From the NCBI GenBank assembly GCA_030374805.1, contig JARGSG010000052.1, positions 339,530 through 403,529 of the forward strand: DNA of 64,000 nucleotides, read 5' to 3'. The position numbers and the translations under genes were made by a program. Under the pieces are notes generated by a model that was not told the DNA's origin, ran no database searches, and saw only the letters and a list, made by a program, of their open reading frames with translations. How positions within the stretch are numbered: the first letter of the stretch is position 1; each line of letters opens with the position of its first letter. Below, piece after piece: positions 51,404-62,655 of this stretch. Source of the stretch: Gracilaria gracilis (Eukaryota > Rhodophyta > Florideophyceae > Gracilariales > Gracilariaceae).

Positions 51404-54400
51404 CTAGTTCTGGTGGAGAACATGAACGGAGCCAAGGATAGAAGAGAAAGGGATGAGTCCAAACCACGGAGAAACGTCGTCGGATGTGGAGTGGGTGGAG
51501 ATGGGAACTGGATGGGCGGTGTGGTTGTGTTCGTCGTCTGTTGCCCATCGGAGGCATACGCAGTTGAGGGTGACATCGACTTCGTCGCTGGGTGGGACGA
51601 GCTCCATGAACTGTACGAAGGCGAATTCCTTGGAAGATGGAGTGGAAGAAGGCAGTGTGAAGCGAAGAAGGGAGATGAGTTTGCAGACCCAGACGATGGA
51701 GGTGGAGTTGGAGGAGCTGGTGCCTGCGACGAGGACGTGAGGGAACTTCGGGGATTTAGAAGGACCGAAGGAAGGGGCGGAAAATATTAGTCGGATGAGA
51801 GGGACTGGAGGATCCTGGAGCGCGAGCCCGTTCCGCTCTTCAATGTAGTGGTCGAGTGACGGTACATAACCGCCGGCGACGTAAGCGGAGTTGACAACGT
51901 TGAATCGGGTGCGATCGAGAGTGGGAGAGTTCTCCGAGAGTTGTAGCACTTCGAGAGAAAGGGTGATGAATGAAGGGAAGGCGTGTTTTCCAATCTGTTG
52001 GAGGATGGAGAGAGTGTCGGTGGGGAAGAGGTCTTGTAGAGATTTGGGATTGAAATGAGGATTAGAGTGGAGGAATTTGTGGGCGGTGATGAGATCAGCG
52101 AATGAGATGAGTTTTCCATCACGGACCAAACCGGGTTGCTGGGATTGGATGGGAGAGGCGAGAGCAGGAGTGGAGGGAGTGATGGAGGGGTTGGTGGAAA
52201 GGGGGTTCCAATCTTTGGTGGCGTTGGAGTGATGGATGGCGCGAATGGTTTCTTCATGTGCGTTGGACCTGCGCTTTGAGGTTTTGGAGTAGTGTGACTT
52301 GAAGAGGGAGTGGGCTTGTTCGAATATGCCAGCATCGTTGAAGTGGAGGCCTCTGAAGCGGCGAATGTCCTCGACGATGTGGTCGAGGTGATGGAACTTG
52401 AGGGTGCCAAGGCTGGAAGTGTGGTGGGAGCCGAGGACGTGTATAGCTGTGCGCTTGAACCAGCGGATTTAGAATTGGAGGTCGGTGAGGCGGGAGTCAG
52501 TCCATTCTGCGGAGGTGTTGTATCTTATGGAGAAAAGGAGAAGATCGGAGTACTTTGTGAAAACGGAAGTGATGGGAGCTGCATCGACCTCGTCACAGCA
52601 GCGGTCGAAGAAGGTGCCGATGAAGGGGAAGACCATGTCGAGTGAGCTGTAGTCTTTTGCTTCGAGCATACCACGTATGCCATCGGAGGTGAGATTAACG
52701 TTAAGGTTTTGACCGTTATCGGAGGAAGAAAGGTCGATGTGGAGTTCTGTGGCTGGGGAGTGCTTGTCGAAGGCGGCGAGGATGGTTTTCGCGTGTTCCA
52801 GGATGGAAGAGCGGACGGAGTTGAAGGAACGACCGGACTTGGAGGAACGGGCAGTAGTGAAGAGTGATTATGAATTGAATCTCTCGATGGCTGCGAGGTT
52901 AATGAGCTTGGAGATGCCGAGGTAGAAGTTATAGAGTGGTTTGGAGGGGAAGATGTTGTAAAAAGAGGGGAGAGAGGTGATGTTGAGGAGAGGGTGAGAT
53001 TCGAAGAGGGATTCGGAAAGGGAGTGGAGTGCTTCAACGGCCTTTTCCTTGGCGTTTCGGGCGATTCTGGGCTTTCTGGCGAGGAGGGCCTTTTCAGCAT
53101 CTGGGAGGAGGGTAAAGTGTGATTTGCGGGCTGCGAGAGTCTGGGTCTGGGATCAAAGAGGGGGGGATGGAATTTGTAGGTGGAGGTCGGAGCGTGGGAC
53201 GGTATATCGGTGGCATGTATGCTGGGGGCGGGTGCCGTGAGAGATGGCGAGAATGTCCTTTGCTTCTGGGATGTCTGCGCAGTAGCTGGAGATTATTGGG
53301 TGACAATGGCGGAGCACGCCATTAGCGTCACGCAAGGGGAAGCCAGTGAGGCCGGAGGAGAGAAGAGGGTCGAGGAGGTTGGAGATGGCACGCTGGATGG
53401 GTTGGCTTTTGGTAGAGTTGGAGATGCTGAAAGTGGTTCGAAGGATGGTATCGGGGTCTTGAGAGGAGGTGGGGAGATTGAAAGAATTTGGAAGATATCC
53501 GAGAGGGGTGAGGTTGTCGGTGATACATTTGCGACGGAACGAGTCGGAGAAGTTGAGGAGGGTGATGTGAAGGGGGTAGGAGGTGATGGAAGAGGATTTG
53601 ATGGAGGTGGAGGGCTTGTCCGAGTATACTTGGACGAAGCCGATGAAGGAGTCGATACCGGTGTTCTCAGGCGTGTGCCAGATGCAGGAGTTATTGGAGG
53701 ACTGCATGATTGCGTGCTTGAGTGTTTGGGCAGCTTCTTTTCCGAGGGAAGAAGCCATGGGGTGGGCGAAAGCTAGAGAGCCGGAGGAGGTTGTATGGGG
53801 GACGTGGTGGAAAAAGGTGTTGTCGGATTGTGCGAGGGCGAGTTTAGTTTAAGGACTTGGATATCATCCTTTCGGAAGATGGTGGCTGTGAAGAGGTGCT
53901 GTGAGTCGTGGAGGGTGGTGGGGGTGAAACCGATGTTGGTGACTTGATGTTGGAGGTGGGCTGTTTGAAGTTTGAGATACTGGGAGGTGGAGGAGATGGC
54001 GTTGTGGAAGGCTGACTTGGAGAAGGCGGGGTTGTGGAGGAGAGAGATGAGTTCGTCAGCCTTGCGGAGGCTGAGAGTGGAAGCGATGGAAGAGATGTAG
54101 AGGACCATTCGTTCGAGGTGGGGGTTGTTGAGGAGAGGGAAGAAGGGGGGCGGTGGAGGAGGTGGGGAGGGAGAGAGGGAGCAGACGGAGGTGCCTACGA
54201 TATGGTAGGCGCCTTGGGTGTGGACGGAGAGGGAGAGCTGTTGCTGGTGGTAGGAGTCGTCGTCGGCGATGGGGACGTTATCGGAAGGGCGATTGAAGAG
54301 AGGAGGTGGGGGTGGTGGTGGGAGTTGGGGTGTGAACTTGTGACGCTTTGTGCGTGGGGGAAAGTGAGGGACGTTGCCGCCGGGGTAGAGAACACACTTG

Positions 54401-54498
54401 TTGGCGGTGAGATGGTAGGGGCATCTTCTTTGGTGCCTTTGAATGGCGGGGATGGTGCGAGCAAAGAAGGAGCAGCTTTGAAAGCAGCAATTAGGCAT
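51404..54498 (-). pseudogene. Plavaka-like transposase, frameshifted
   Basis: The start is taken at ATG 54498 (MPNCCFQSCSFF), which opens a Cys/His zinc-finger-like motif (C-x3-C ... IQRHQRRC). After a Pro-rich linker and a frame change near 53770, the 53758-53153 frame holds the diagnostic Plavaka block. It reads VYSDKPSTSI (Asp47), PLHITLLNFSDSFRRK, LTPLGYLP, then ANGVLRHCHPIISSYCADIP and GTRPQHTCHRY. Further frames (53100-52680, 52669-52469, about 52460-52130, 52129-51404) carry the helical C-terminal region with LGTLKFHHLDHIVEDIRRF. Plavaka transposases are DDE enzymes of the CMC (CACTA/Mirage/Chapaev) group. At least four frame changes or stops make this copy inactive as read. The plus-strand Gly-rich frames here are shadows. 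Confidence 0.65.
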
Positions 54499-55030
54499 GG
54501 CGAGGAGCGGTGTGGTGGTGTTGGGGGAGAGAGGTACGTAGTGGGGAGCGTAATATGGCGCACGGAAAGTGAGACGGAGTGATGGGGGAGGTGGCACGTG
54601 ATGCGATGGCGTTTCAAAAGTGAGAGAATAAATGGCCGATATCTGATATCAGAGTTGTTGAATAGATGTGCTGTATCTCTATAGAGAGTTCCTATTCGAA
54701 GGGCTTGTATTCTTCTAATCGTATTCCATAAGCAGCTATCTATGTATATATATCTTTATTTGGGGCTATATATATCCCTATTTGGCGCCGTGAAGATCTA
54801 AGTATGTGCCAAGTACACACTTACGTTGGGTTCGGAAACTAGCATGAACGGAAGTAACACGCTAGTTTGTCTTCCATCCAAACTAGCAATGGTGGAAATA
54901 TTCGTGAATGATTTTCTCCACACGAACTAGCACAAGTGAAAATGTGGAAATATTTTCGGAAATTAAGCACATCCAAATTTGGATAAATTAACCGGGTTTT
55001 CGATCATTTTAAATCGGTTATTTTTGGCAC
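54499..55030. other. Right subterminal region of transposon A
   Basis: Non-coding. AACTAGC words in both orientations at 54838-54928 mirror those near the left end. AT-rich with TATATATA near 54745. Confidence 0.55.
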
Positions 55031-55058
55031 CAAAACTAGCATTCTGGTAACACCGACG
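55031..55058 (-). repeat. Right TIR of transposon A
   Basis: CAAAACTAGCATTCTGGTAA and onward to CACCGACG. Its inverse is closer to the copy B left end (57723-57750) than to its own left end. Confidence 0.7.
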
Positions 55059-56166
55059 CATGTACCGATATGCAGATTTCCAACGGAGACTACAACAAAA
55101 ACAGGTAAGCATATTTGACATCTTTTTACTCCCATGAGTATAGATACGAAGATAGCACTGTTTGCTAAGGCAAACTATAATACAGAAGGAAAAAAGGAGA
55201 TGTGCGTTTTTCAAGTAAAAGAATGCAGTTTAGGGGTTTTAGGGGCTCGTTCATGTTCTAAGAACGCCTTAGGATTATAAGATGGTGAACAATAGTTGTC
55301 GTTTCCGGTATGAAACTTTTCGCCTCAAATTTTTTGTTCTTTCCAGAATCCACCAAAGAGATTTAACGCAAGCGTTAAGAAGCCCAAAATAAAAATTCAT
55401 ATACAATAAATCGGGGCATGCCAAGGAACCGTGATAGTATCATATCGAGAACAAATTCGGGACTTCATGGCGATATAAAATCCTTGTCACTAAAATTAGA
55501 GGGCTCTACACCCACATGAAACAGTCATTACACCGAAAATGAAACTTTTTTGCGCCTGAAAGTAGTGTTTTGCGCAGCCGCAAAGCTGTGATAGATCCCC
55601 ACTTTTGACTTCTTCTCCATCAAAAAACATAGTACGTACTTGTACGCGGCCTGGAAAATAGCTTCCGACGCCCAATACTTCATTTAAGTTTGAATAGAAA
55701 TTCGTATCCACAAACTCATTCTTCGATTTCATTTGATACACAGGCAGCAATTCGTCCTCTGATTTCGATTCTTACGCACGCAAATGCTGACCTAGTCCTT
55801 GCAGGAGACTCGTAGTATATATAGAAGTCTGATAAGCATTGATACGAGCTCAGTAGAGTTTTCCCAAGTGCAAAGCGCATGTTCTTTACTTTTTGTTCAC
55901 AAAAATGCGGCTCAACATCTGCAATTGTTTGCAAACCAGCTTGTGGAAACCGTAGAACATATAAATGACTTGTTCTCCGCGGTCCAGGAGCAATTCAATA
56001 GGGAATTTCAGAGCTTTCAGAGTTGTTTCTATATCATGTTCGGCACATATCTGTCTTAATCTCTGGGTTGAGCCCAGATCTAGCCAGCAAATAAACTGGC
56101 ATATTGGTCCTTGAATAAACAATATGAATATGTTTAGAATCTCATTGCTAAGATCTTTCTGTGTCT
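55059..56166. other. Inter-element region, no clear gene
   Basis: Short minus-strand frames (55750-55496, 55934-55716, 56122-55886) could be exons or decayed parts of the same minus-strand gene as the next feature. I see no motif. A TTTAGGGGTTTTAGGGG telomere-like word lies at about 55228-55244. Confidence 0.35.
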
Positions 56167-57250
56167 CACATATAACTGGAACCCAAGAGTTTCATGCGAC
56201 TTTTGAGTGTTGCGAAGAAGTAGGAGTTTATTGCACCTAGAGCGGTCAGTTGTTGGGCTATCACATCATCTATAAGAATGCTTTCTGAACCAATGAATGC
56301 AAGTTTCTCGATTGCTTTTGCAGAAGGATGCGAAAGGAAATCGCTCAGAGGCCTTAGAAGTCGAAGAAGTTGTGAAACATAATCAAATATTGAATTGACA
56401 AACGTTCTAATATATGACAGGGGACAAAATTCTCCAATATCTTTAGAGACATCGTTCGGCGTACAAACGCAAATTGCTTCAATGCAGAACCCATTTGGTA
56501 AATCGTTCCTGATACAATTCTTATACTCATCTCAATCCCCTTTTATTCAATCGTGTACACATAATATCATCCCCTCTCAGCACAGCGTGAAATAACCTTA
56601 CAACGGCCTCCTTCCGTACAAGTCTAGTAAGCGGGCGATAGGTGCTTTCCATTGACTTTGCCACGTATTGAGGTAATGGATCGCACTTCTCAGAAATGTT
56701 TTCTAGCGTGACCTGTTATTTGTCATAAGGAAAGCTGAATATCGTCGATACATATAACAGGTAGAGGCTTCGATATCTTACAACTATCACAAGTAAACAG
56801 TCATGGATCTGGATTCAAGACCATTAACTTCAGCATCAAGACACACATGTCCTGCGAAGTTCGAACAGATCGACAAAGAATAGAATCCCTAAACGGAACT
56901 AGTTGGGCATTCATATATGCAACTACTTGTGAATGATAATATATTAGGCGACTGTTTAGTGTGTCATTACCTAGAACAACACCAATTAGTTCTCTTCGTA
57001 AAAGTGCATGAGTGCCAGCAGATGTCATATTCAGCAACGAGATTTGCTGCTCTACTGCATCCGGACGTATTTTGTTTCGGCACTTGGAATTCGAACAGTC
57101 GTACTTCTCAAGATGAAGGGGAAATTGTCCTGGTGCGCACATCAGCACACCGTCTCCCGAAACATGTTTCGCTTTCTCGTTTCTACGGCTACCGCATTTT
57201 CAGCAGTAAACTGGAGAGCGTACATCAAATGGTGCTTCAACAGCAGTTAA
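56167..57250 (-). pseudogene. Unidentified minus-strand gene with CxxC motifs, fragmentary
   Basis: Two open minus-strand stretches share a protein-like composition. The first (57250-56801) includes a Cys motif interrupted by TGA at 57200-57202 (Tyr-Cys-stop-Lys-Cys-Gly, i.e. a CxxC if the stop was Trp). It continues with EKYDCSNSKCRNKIRP, a second CxxxxC pair, and helical sequence (GTHALLRRELIGVVLG). The second (about 56530-56167) reads KNCIRNDLPNGFCIEAICVC and continues with a Leu-rich helical end (YVSQLLRLLRPLSDF). Stops between them could be introns or decay. The paired cysteines suggest zinc binding. I do not recognise the family; a transposase-associated cysteine cluster is a possibility only. 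Confidence 0.35.
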
Positions 57251-57722
57251 TTAATATGCCTATATATATATGTTAGAACAGCTTTTGTGAAATTCAATGG
57301 TGCAAGGGGTAGGTGGGATAATGGGGAGGTTTCGAAACGGTTTCCAAATGGTGTATCACCGTCAATACTCATTCGTTTTCCAATGGCTTTTCTTCGTCGG
57401 CTTCTTCATCATCTTTTCTTCACAGATGAGCCAAGCGATTGTGCATACAGCTTTCATGATGCGCAGTGTCTAAGAAGGAAAATAGAATGAGTCCTCTACG
57501 TCAGCTGCGGGTGAGGGCCATGTGACCAATATTCTGATTTTGGAGCTGCAATACACTTGATAATACGCAAATAGTGTTGCTAAAACGCATTTTATGTGGA
57601 TCTCGGTCATCTATGTCTCAAAAGACGAGGCGCACAAGTGGCGGAATATATCCGCAGCTATTTGGCCGGACTTTGATATATTCATTCCACAAATGGAAGA
57701 TAGGTTGCGAGAAAATGCATGA
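57251..57722. other. No supported gene
   Basis: One 67-codon frame on plus without motifs. Confidence 0.45.
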
Positions 57723-57969
57723 CGTCGGTGTTCTCGGAATGCTAGTTTAGTATGCTAGATGGCTAGTTGTGAAAATAAATATCCAAGAAATGTAGCAATT
57801 TTTTAGTTTGTGCAAGTTGGCGGGGTGAAAAAGAAAATTTTTGGAAATCGCATTTCCAAGTGGATCAGTTAGAAGTTCATGTTCTGTACTTAAAGCCTAC
57901 TTTCCAGTTTAGCTACCACTGTTCGGAACTTCACATTCATCTCAGCCCCACGCTGGGCGCAGGTGGCCT

Positions 57970-58870
57970 ACTCCAAATCTGTATTCGGATCCTGGGTGTA
58001 GGTTTCCCTGAATGTAAAGTTAAAGAAGTCAATCAGAAATCTCTCTCCCTTCTTGTTCCCCCTTCGGGCCCCAAAACGACTCCCAACCCCCCCCCCCCCC
58101 TAGTATACGTGCCGCTGTCCGCGACGCCTGCGCCACACTGCGGAATTCAACTAGTGACGCTCCCTCGAAGCTGCGCAAGCACATATCTCCGTCCTTGTCC
58201 ATTATCACCTCAACCTTGCGCTTTTTCTTTAGCAGAATCGCCCCAACTTCTCTTCCCTCTTACTCCCAAGTCCCCCCCGAGGACGCGGCATCACCGGCGA
58301 TTCTCTCTGTACACCACCTCCCCTAACCTTCCTTACACCTCCCTCTTTGAACAGATCCTTCAACTCCAACAGCATATCGCACTCCTTCTCCACCTGCACT
58401 ACTTGCTTCTTCAACACGTCCACCCCGCCCTTCAGCCTCTTTCTCTCCTTCTACAGCTCTCCCATCTCCCTCCCCACGCACTCCACCATCCCATTTACAT
58501 GCCCCAGCCCCCGCTCCAGCCAGCATCATCCTTTTCCCAATCATCAGTTCCATTGGCACCCCAATCTCCGCCACACTCAGCACCACACCTCCCTCTGAGC
58601 CATCATCTCCGAAAGACTGTTGTCCACATGCTCTTGAGAGTACCACCCATTTTCCTCACCCGCTCCTCCATCTCGCTCAAAAACACCCTCTCCGGTCCAC
58701 CTCCTCCATCCCCACCCCCGCCAGATTCCATCTTCGAATTTCCACCCTTCCCGCTATCTCTTTCCTTTTCCGAAGGTGTCGTCTCCGGCACTTTCCTCTA
58801 GTGTAACAAAACCATTACCTCTTCGTCGCCCTTGTATCGGCTATACAAGGCAGAGATTGACAAAAAGTTG
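57970..58870 (-). pseudogene. Coiled-coil accessory protein relic, copy B
   Basis: Aligns with 49461-48508. Recognisable parts are KGDEE near the start (about 58840), VPETTPSEKERD (58795), KKQVVQVEKECDMLLELKDL (58410-58350) and the C-terminal block near 58230-57980. A run of 14 C (58087-58100) interrupts the last block. Several frame changes. Confidence 0.5.
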
Positions 58871-59329
58871 CGATAAGAGGGTTGACGAGAAACGAGATGA
58901 CCACAACAACCATCGCGGTCCTCGCTACTGCACATTTCTGTAAAAGTGTTTGCCACACACCATTTTATGCTGCACAGCCGTTTGTCTCATAATTTTCTCA
59001 ACTTCTTTTTTGCGCTTTTGCACACAAGCTGCATTATTTTTAGAAATATCTACCGTCTCTTCCACTCCTCTCATACCCTAATACAGCCATATTTTCCCAA
59101 CTTTTTATACTCTCTCATCTCATAAACGTATGCTTCTCTAGGACCTGCATTGGTGCCCAACCCACCTCTCATTCAACACTTTCTTCATAAAAGGAAACAT
59201 CCTCCTCTATAAAACTTATCCCACCATCGTTGCAAGAATCCCATATTTCTGTACTTTAGCCGCTTTCCTGTCTACATCAACACCTCTACTACTAATAGGT
59301 TCACACTTCAGCATGCAAACAATCGCTAC

Positions 59330-60080
59330 ATAATGTCGAATAGGCACCATGCTTCACAACAACGGACCCGCTGATGATGCCTTCATTTCCATCGAAGATT
59401 TCATTCGCAAACATGATATCACCCAAGTTCCTATCATCTTTATAGCGGGAATGAAATCTTGGAAAAAGTAGTTCTTCCCTGCCATGCATCACAAACAGAA
59501 CACTTGGTGTTCGTTCAAAATTGGAATATTCTTTCAATTCTATCATACCATGGATTCCATCATTGCCCTCTAGAGGTCCTTTACATCGCCGTCCCAACTA
59601 TCTGCGCGCTGCCGGAGAATGATGTCACGCTTCTCAGTCCCAACGTTCTAACAATCGTTACTGGAAACTGGTCTCATGTAGTAGCAGAGCGCTTGTGAAC
59701 GGCAAGTCTTATCTCCAATGTAGTTGAAAAAGACGCCTTCTCAAATTTCTACTACGAAAAGCTCTTTGGATTTCTTCCTTGGCCCTTGTGGGTTCCTCAC
59801 ATGGTTTCATTACCATGCATGAAGTTGCCACAAAGCTCAAGGCGGTTGTCTCAACTATAATGAAAGAGCTTCTCGCAATGGTCACCTCCAAAACAGATAT
59901 TTCGTACAACACGGCGTACGCGTTGGAAAAGATTCTGGCTTAGGACAAAGTCCTAATTGCATTTTCCGCTTCATTCTCTGAATATGAATACAGAAATTTT
60001 TACTTCTACGAATCCTCTACCGATGACAAAAGAGCGGACAGACCCGGCCGCGCCGCTTTTCACAGCACCTATGTCGATAT
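59330..60080 (+). pseudogene. Ketopantoate-reductase-like relic, copy B
   Basis: Same position and strand as the intact gene of copy A. Matching pieces are GTMLHNNG and SIEDFI (59346-59405), EHLVFVQNWNILSIL and VLYIAVPT (59489-59605), YYEKL (about 59748) and VVSTIMKELL (about 59845). A TGA at about 59697 and several shifts break it. The glycine loop region upstream of GTML is lost or diverged. The second half of the relic runs into foldback repeats at 60.1 kb. Confidence 0.6.
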
Positions 60081-60104
60081 CTTTCTCAATGACATCCTGC
60101 AGTG

Positions 60105-60440
60105 GCTGGAAAGCGGACCAAGGTGGCGTGGAGCTTCATTGGTGCACCGATGAAGCCCCACTCAGCTTTGGCCCGCTGTTCAAAAAAATCTTTTTTTGGC
60201 CAAGGGGGCTGAACAACGGACCGGGGTGGCGTGGCGCTTCATCGGTGCACCCATGAAACGCCATTTGGCTTTGTTCTGCTGTCCAAAAAATTCTTTCTTT
60301 GCCAGTGGGGCTGAACAGCAGACCGGGGTGGCGTGGCGCTTCATCGGTGCACCGATGAATCGCTACGCCACCACGGTCCCCTGTCCACGCGCCGTCGCAG
60401 CAGACCAGGGTTCTCTGGTTTCACCGCGAACGCCGGACAG
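60105..60440. repeat. Array of GGACAGCGG-family foldback repeats
   Basis: The words GGACC..GGTGGCGTGG(C/A)GCTTCATCGGTGCACCGATGAA occur three times in tandem, at about 60116, 60215 and 60325. Each is followed by a GCCAC..GGTCC/GCTGTCC half and by a short T-rich spacer (AAAAAATCTTTTTTT type). The centre GCACCGATGAAGC is shared with the 6451 repeat. Confidence 0.65.
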
Positions 60441-60521
60441 CCGTCTCCGAACGTCTTGAACCGCTCATCTGTATGGGCAAGTTACCCTTTTAGAGTACAA
60501 TTGCATTTTGTGATGATCACC

Positions 60522-60603
60522 AGTGGGTGAGCTAGCAGAGTGCGCGAAGAACAATCTTTTTTTGTATATTCGTTCGTGTCACTTACCGCTAGCTCAACCA
60601 CTT
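60522..60603. repeat. 82-bp hairpin related to the 90-bp MITE
   Basis: AGTGGGTGAGCTAGC at the left and GCTAGCTCAACCACT at the right are inverted with one mismatch. The outer GTGGTTGAGCT end is that of the 6970 and 7123 repeats. Confidence 0.6.
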
Positions 60604-60690
60604 TCATTCCTACTCACTAATGCAGACAAATATTTTTCTTGTACAAACTCTAGATTTATTTTCCGCAATCACCGCCCACATATTAACAAG

Positions 60691-60752
60691 ACATCCATTA
60701 CATCACATAAAATAGATAATGTATTTCAACTTTCATGTCATGTAATGGATGT
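60691..60752. repeat. 13-bp perfect inverted repeat
   Basis: ACATCCATTACAT (60691-60703) and ATGTAATGGATGT (60740-60752) enclose 36 AT-rich nt. Confidence 0.7.
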
Positions 60753-60939
60753 CCTCTTCTATGCTTCGACGGAGGCCTCTTCTTCTTCTGTCACAACCGA
60801 GATGAACAATAGGCTGTGGAAGGAGAAGAATTCTCCGTACAAGATGTGACGAGAAAGGGGTGTACATATGCGGCTGGAACACAATATGTGAAAAAATTCA
60901 TGAAATCTTCCTCATCATATGCCAGAGAGACGGCTGGAC

Positions 60940-61480
60940 AGCGGACCGGGGTCACATGGCATTTCATCTGTGCACCGATGAAGCGCAACTGCACCATGGT
61001 CTGCTGTCCTACAGCGCGGGGGGCAAAATTTTAACGAATTTCTTTTGCACGTGGATAGCGGACCAGAGCGGAGTGGAGCTGCTTCGTTCTTAGCCCTGAA
61101 GCGCCACGGCACTATGGTCCGCTGTCCCTCCGCAGTGGCCGCCAAAGGAATTTATAGTTCATTTTTTGGACAGCGGTCCAATGTGCACTGGCGCTTCATC
61201 GGTGCACCAATAAAGCACCGCGCCACTGCACCTCGGTTTGCTGTCCAGCCGCGTGCTGGGCAAAAAAATAAACTACTTTTCTGGCACATGGACAGCAGGT
61301 CAAAGCGGAGTCGCGCTTCATCGTTCTTGACGTTGAAGCGCCACTGTAACCTGGTCCACCTTCCAGACGTGCATTCCACGAAAACCTGTATTTATAGCAT
61401 ATTCATCCCATGGTCAATGGCGCTTCATCGCTGCACCAATGAAGCACGACTGCACGTTGGTCCGGTGTCCATCCACCCTG
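60940..61480. repeat. Second array of GGACAGCGG-family foldback repeats
   Basis: At least five degenerate copies near 60940, 61045, 61170, 61290 and 61420. Each shows a GCGGACC or GCGGTCC start, a GCTTCATCGGTGCACC or GAAGCGCCAC middle and a CTGTCC end. The overlapping ORFs on both strands are translations of the repeat. Confidence 0.6.
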
Positions 61481-62655
61481 GGTGCCAAAAGAGATCTTCA
61501 TTCTCTTCGCAGATGGGCAGCGAACGGAGGCTGTTGTATTGCTTCATCGTTGCACCGAAGAAACGCGAATCGACTTAAGTTCGCTATCCAGCCGCACTGG
61601 CCGACAAAAAATATAATAATTATTTGTGCACATGGACAGGGGACTTATGCCGAGTGGCGGTTCGTTGGTCCTCAGATGAAGCGCCAATCTACTTCGGTTC
61701 CCTCTCAAACCTGGCGGGCGTTTTTTCTGAGTATAGATGGAGACCTGCGCCAGTTCATCTTGGTACCATGCCAATGTGCCCGAGAAAGGCTTTTGCATCT
61801 ATTGGAGTTCCTTTGAAGTTCACGGTACCTTATTTTGAAAAAGAATGAAGGTATATAAAAAGAGATATGACCCCATGCGAGTGCAGTAACATTGGCTTTA
61901 ACTGTGTGCTTTCGTAGCCAGAATATTTGGATTTATTGCGTCGAGCAGGTTTTTCGCTATGCAACGTGAACGATGGAAGTTATTTGGAGATGCAAGGAAT
62001 TCTTTTTCTCGAGACATTACCGTTTTTTGTACCCCATCTTATGCTATTGGAGGGGATCGAAGTGGTTTTTCAGTTAGGAATGGCGGCGGACAGAAGTATT
62101 GTTATTGAGTGGTGGCACACTCGACCTAGGATGTCATTTCAGACGGATCACTACCATAGGTAGTACACGTAGTGATAATTGCTGAAGTTTGACAGTCCCC
62201 ACCATGGGACATTTTGCCACGTAATGCCGGTACTATTGCGCACTGTAACGCATAGTTACAGAGTAAATGTGCACCTAATTGTGTGCCTCCGCTTCTCCGG
62301 ACGCACTAAGAGTAAAGGGTTAGCATGTTCTCGGCAGAACTGGTATTCTCAAACCAGATCTAGATTCTACCCTTTGCTGTATATCTCTACGACGCTCTCA
62401 AGGCGTTCGGACTTTTTGCGCGTTCCTCTATCACGCCTGACGCTACCAACGGCTCACTCGCCTTGCGACTTCTCATCTTTACCATTGTTGTAACACGTCA
62501 TTTCTTTCCCGCCGGATCTCGAGAGTTAAGGCGCCTACGAATTACTCAACGGATCGCGCGTCTAGAAGCTGCAGGAATGGACTTTGAACATTACTATCGT
62601 GCGTGGTAGAAGGATCGAATGAATTTGTTGATTCCAATTGTGTTGGGTAGTGCTT
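61481..62655. other. No supported gene
   Basis: Open frames up to 125 codons, without motifs. By position this should correspond to transposon A around 51-52.5 kb, but I could not align it by eye. Confidence 0.4.

Larger units (their letters stand above)
48241..55058. mobile_element. Plavaka-like DNA transposon A with 28-bp TIRs
   Basis: The inverted ends 48241-48268 and 55031-55058 share CGTCGRTG....CAGAATGCTAGTTT. Near both ends the words CTAGTT / AACTAGC recur in both orientations (left 48269-48340, right 54838-54915). Inside are a coiled-coil gene (minus), a ketopantoate-reductase-like gene (plus) and a Plavaka-type transposase (minus). Total length is 6.8 kb. No convincing target-site duplication was found. 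A related copy starts at 57723. Confidence 0.72.

Noticed and set aside
53180-54582. Plus-strand Gly/Glu-rich frames of up to 198 codons
   Set aside because: They are antisense shadows of the Plavaka-like transposase, whose minus-strand frame carries the family signature.
57860-58801. 313-codon plus-strand frame rich in Pro, Leu and Ser
   Set aside because: It is antisense to the copy B coiled-coil relic and contains a translated poly-C run; no motif.
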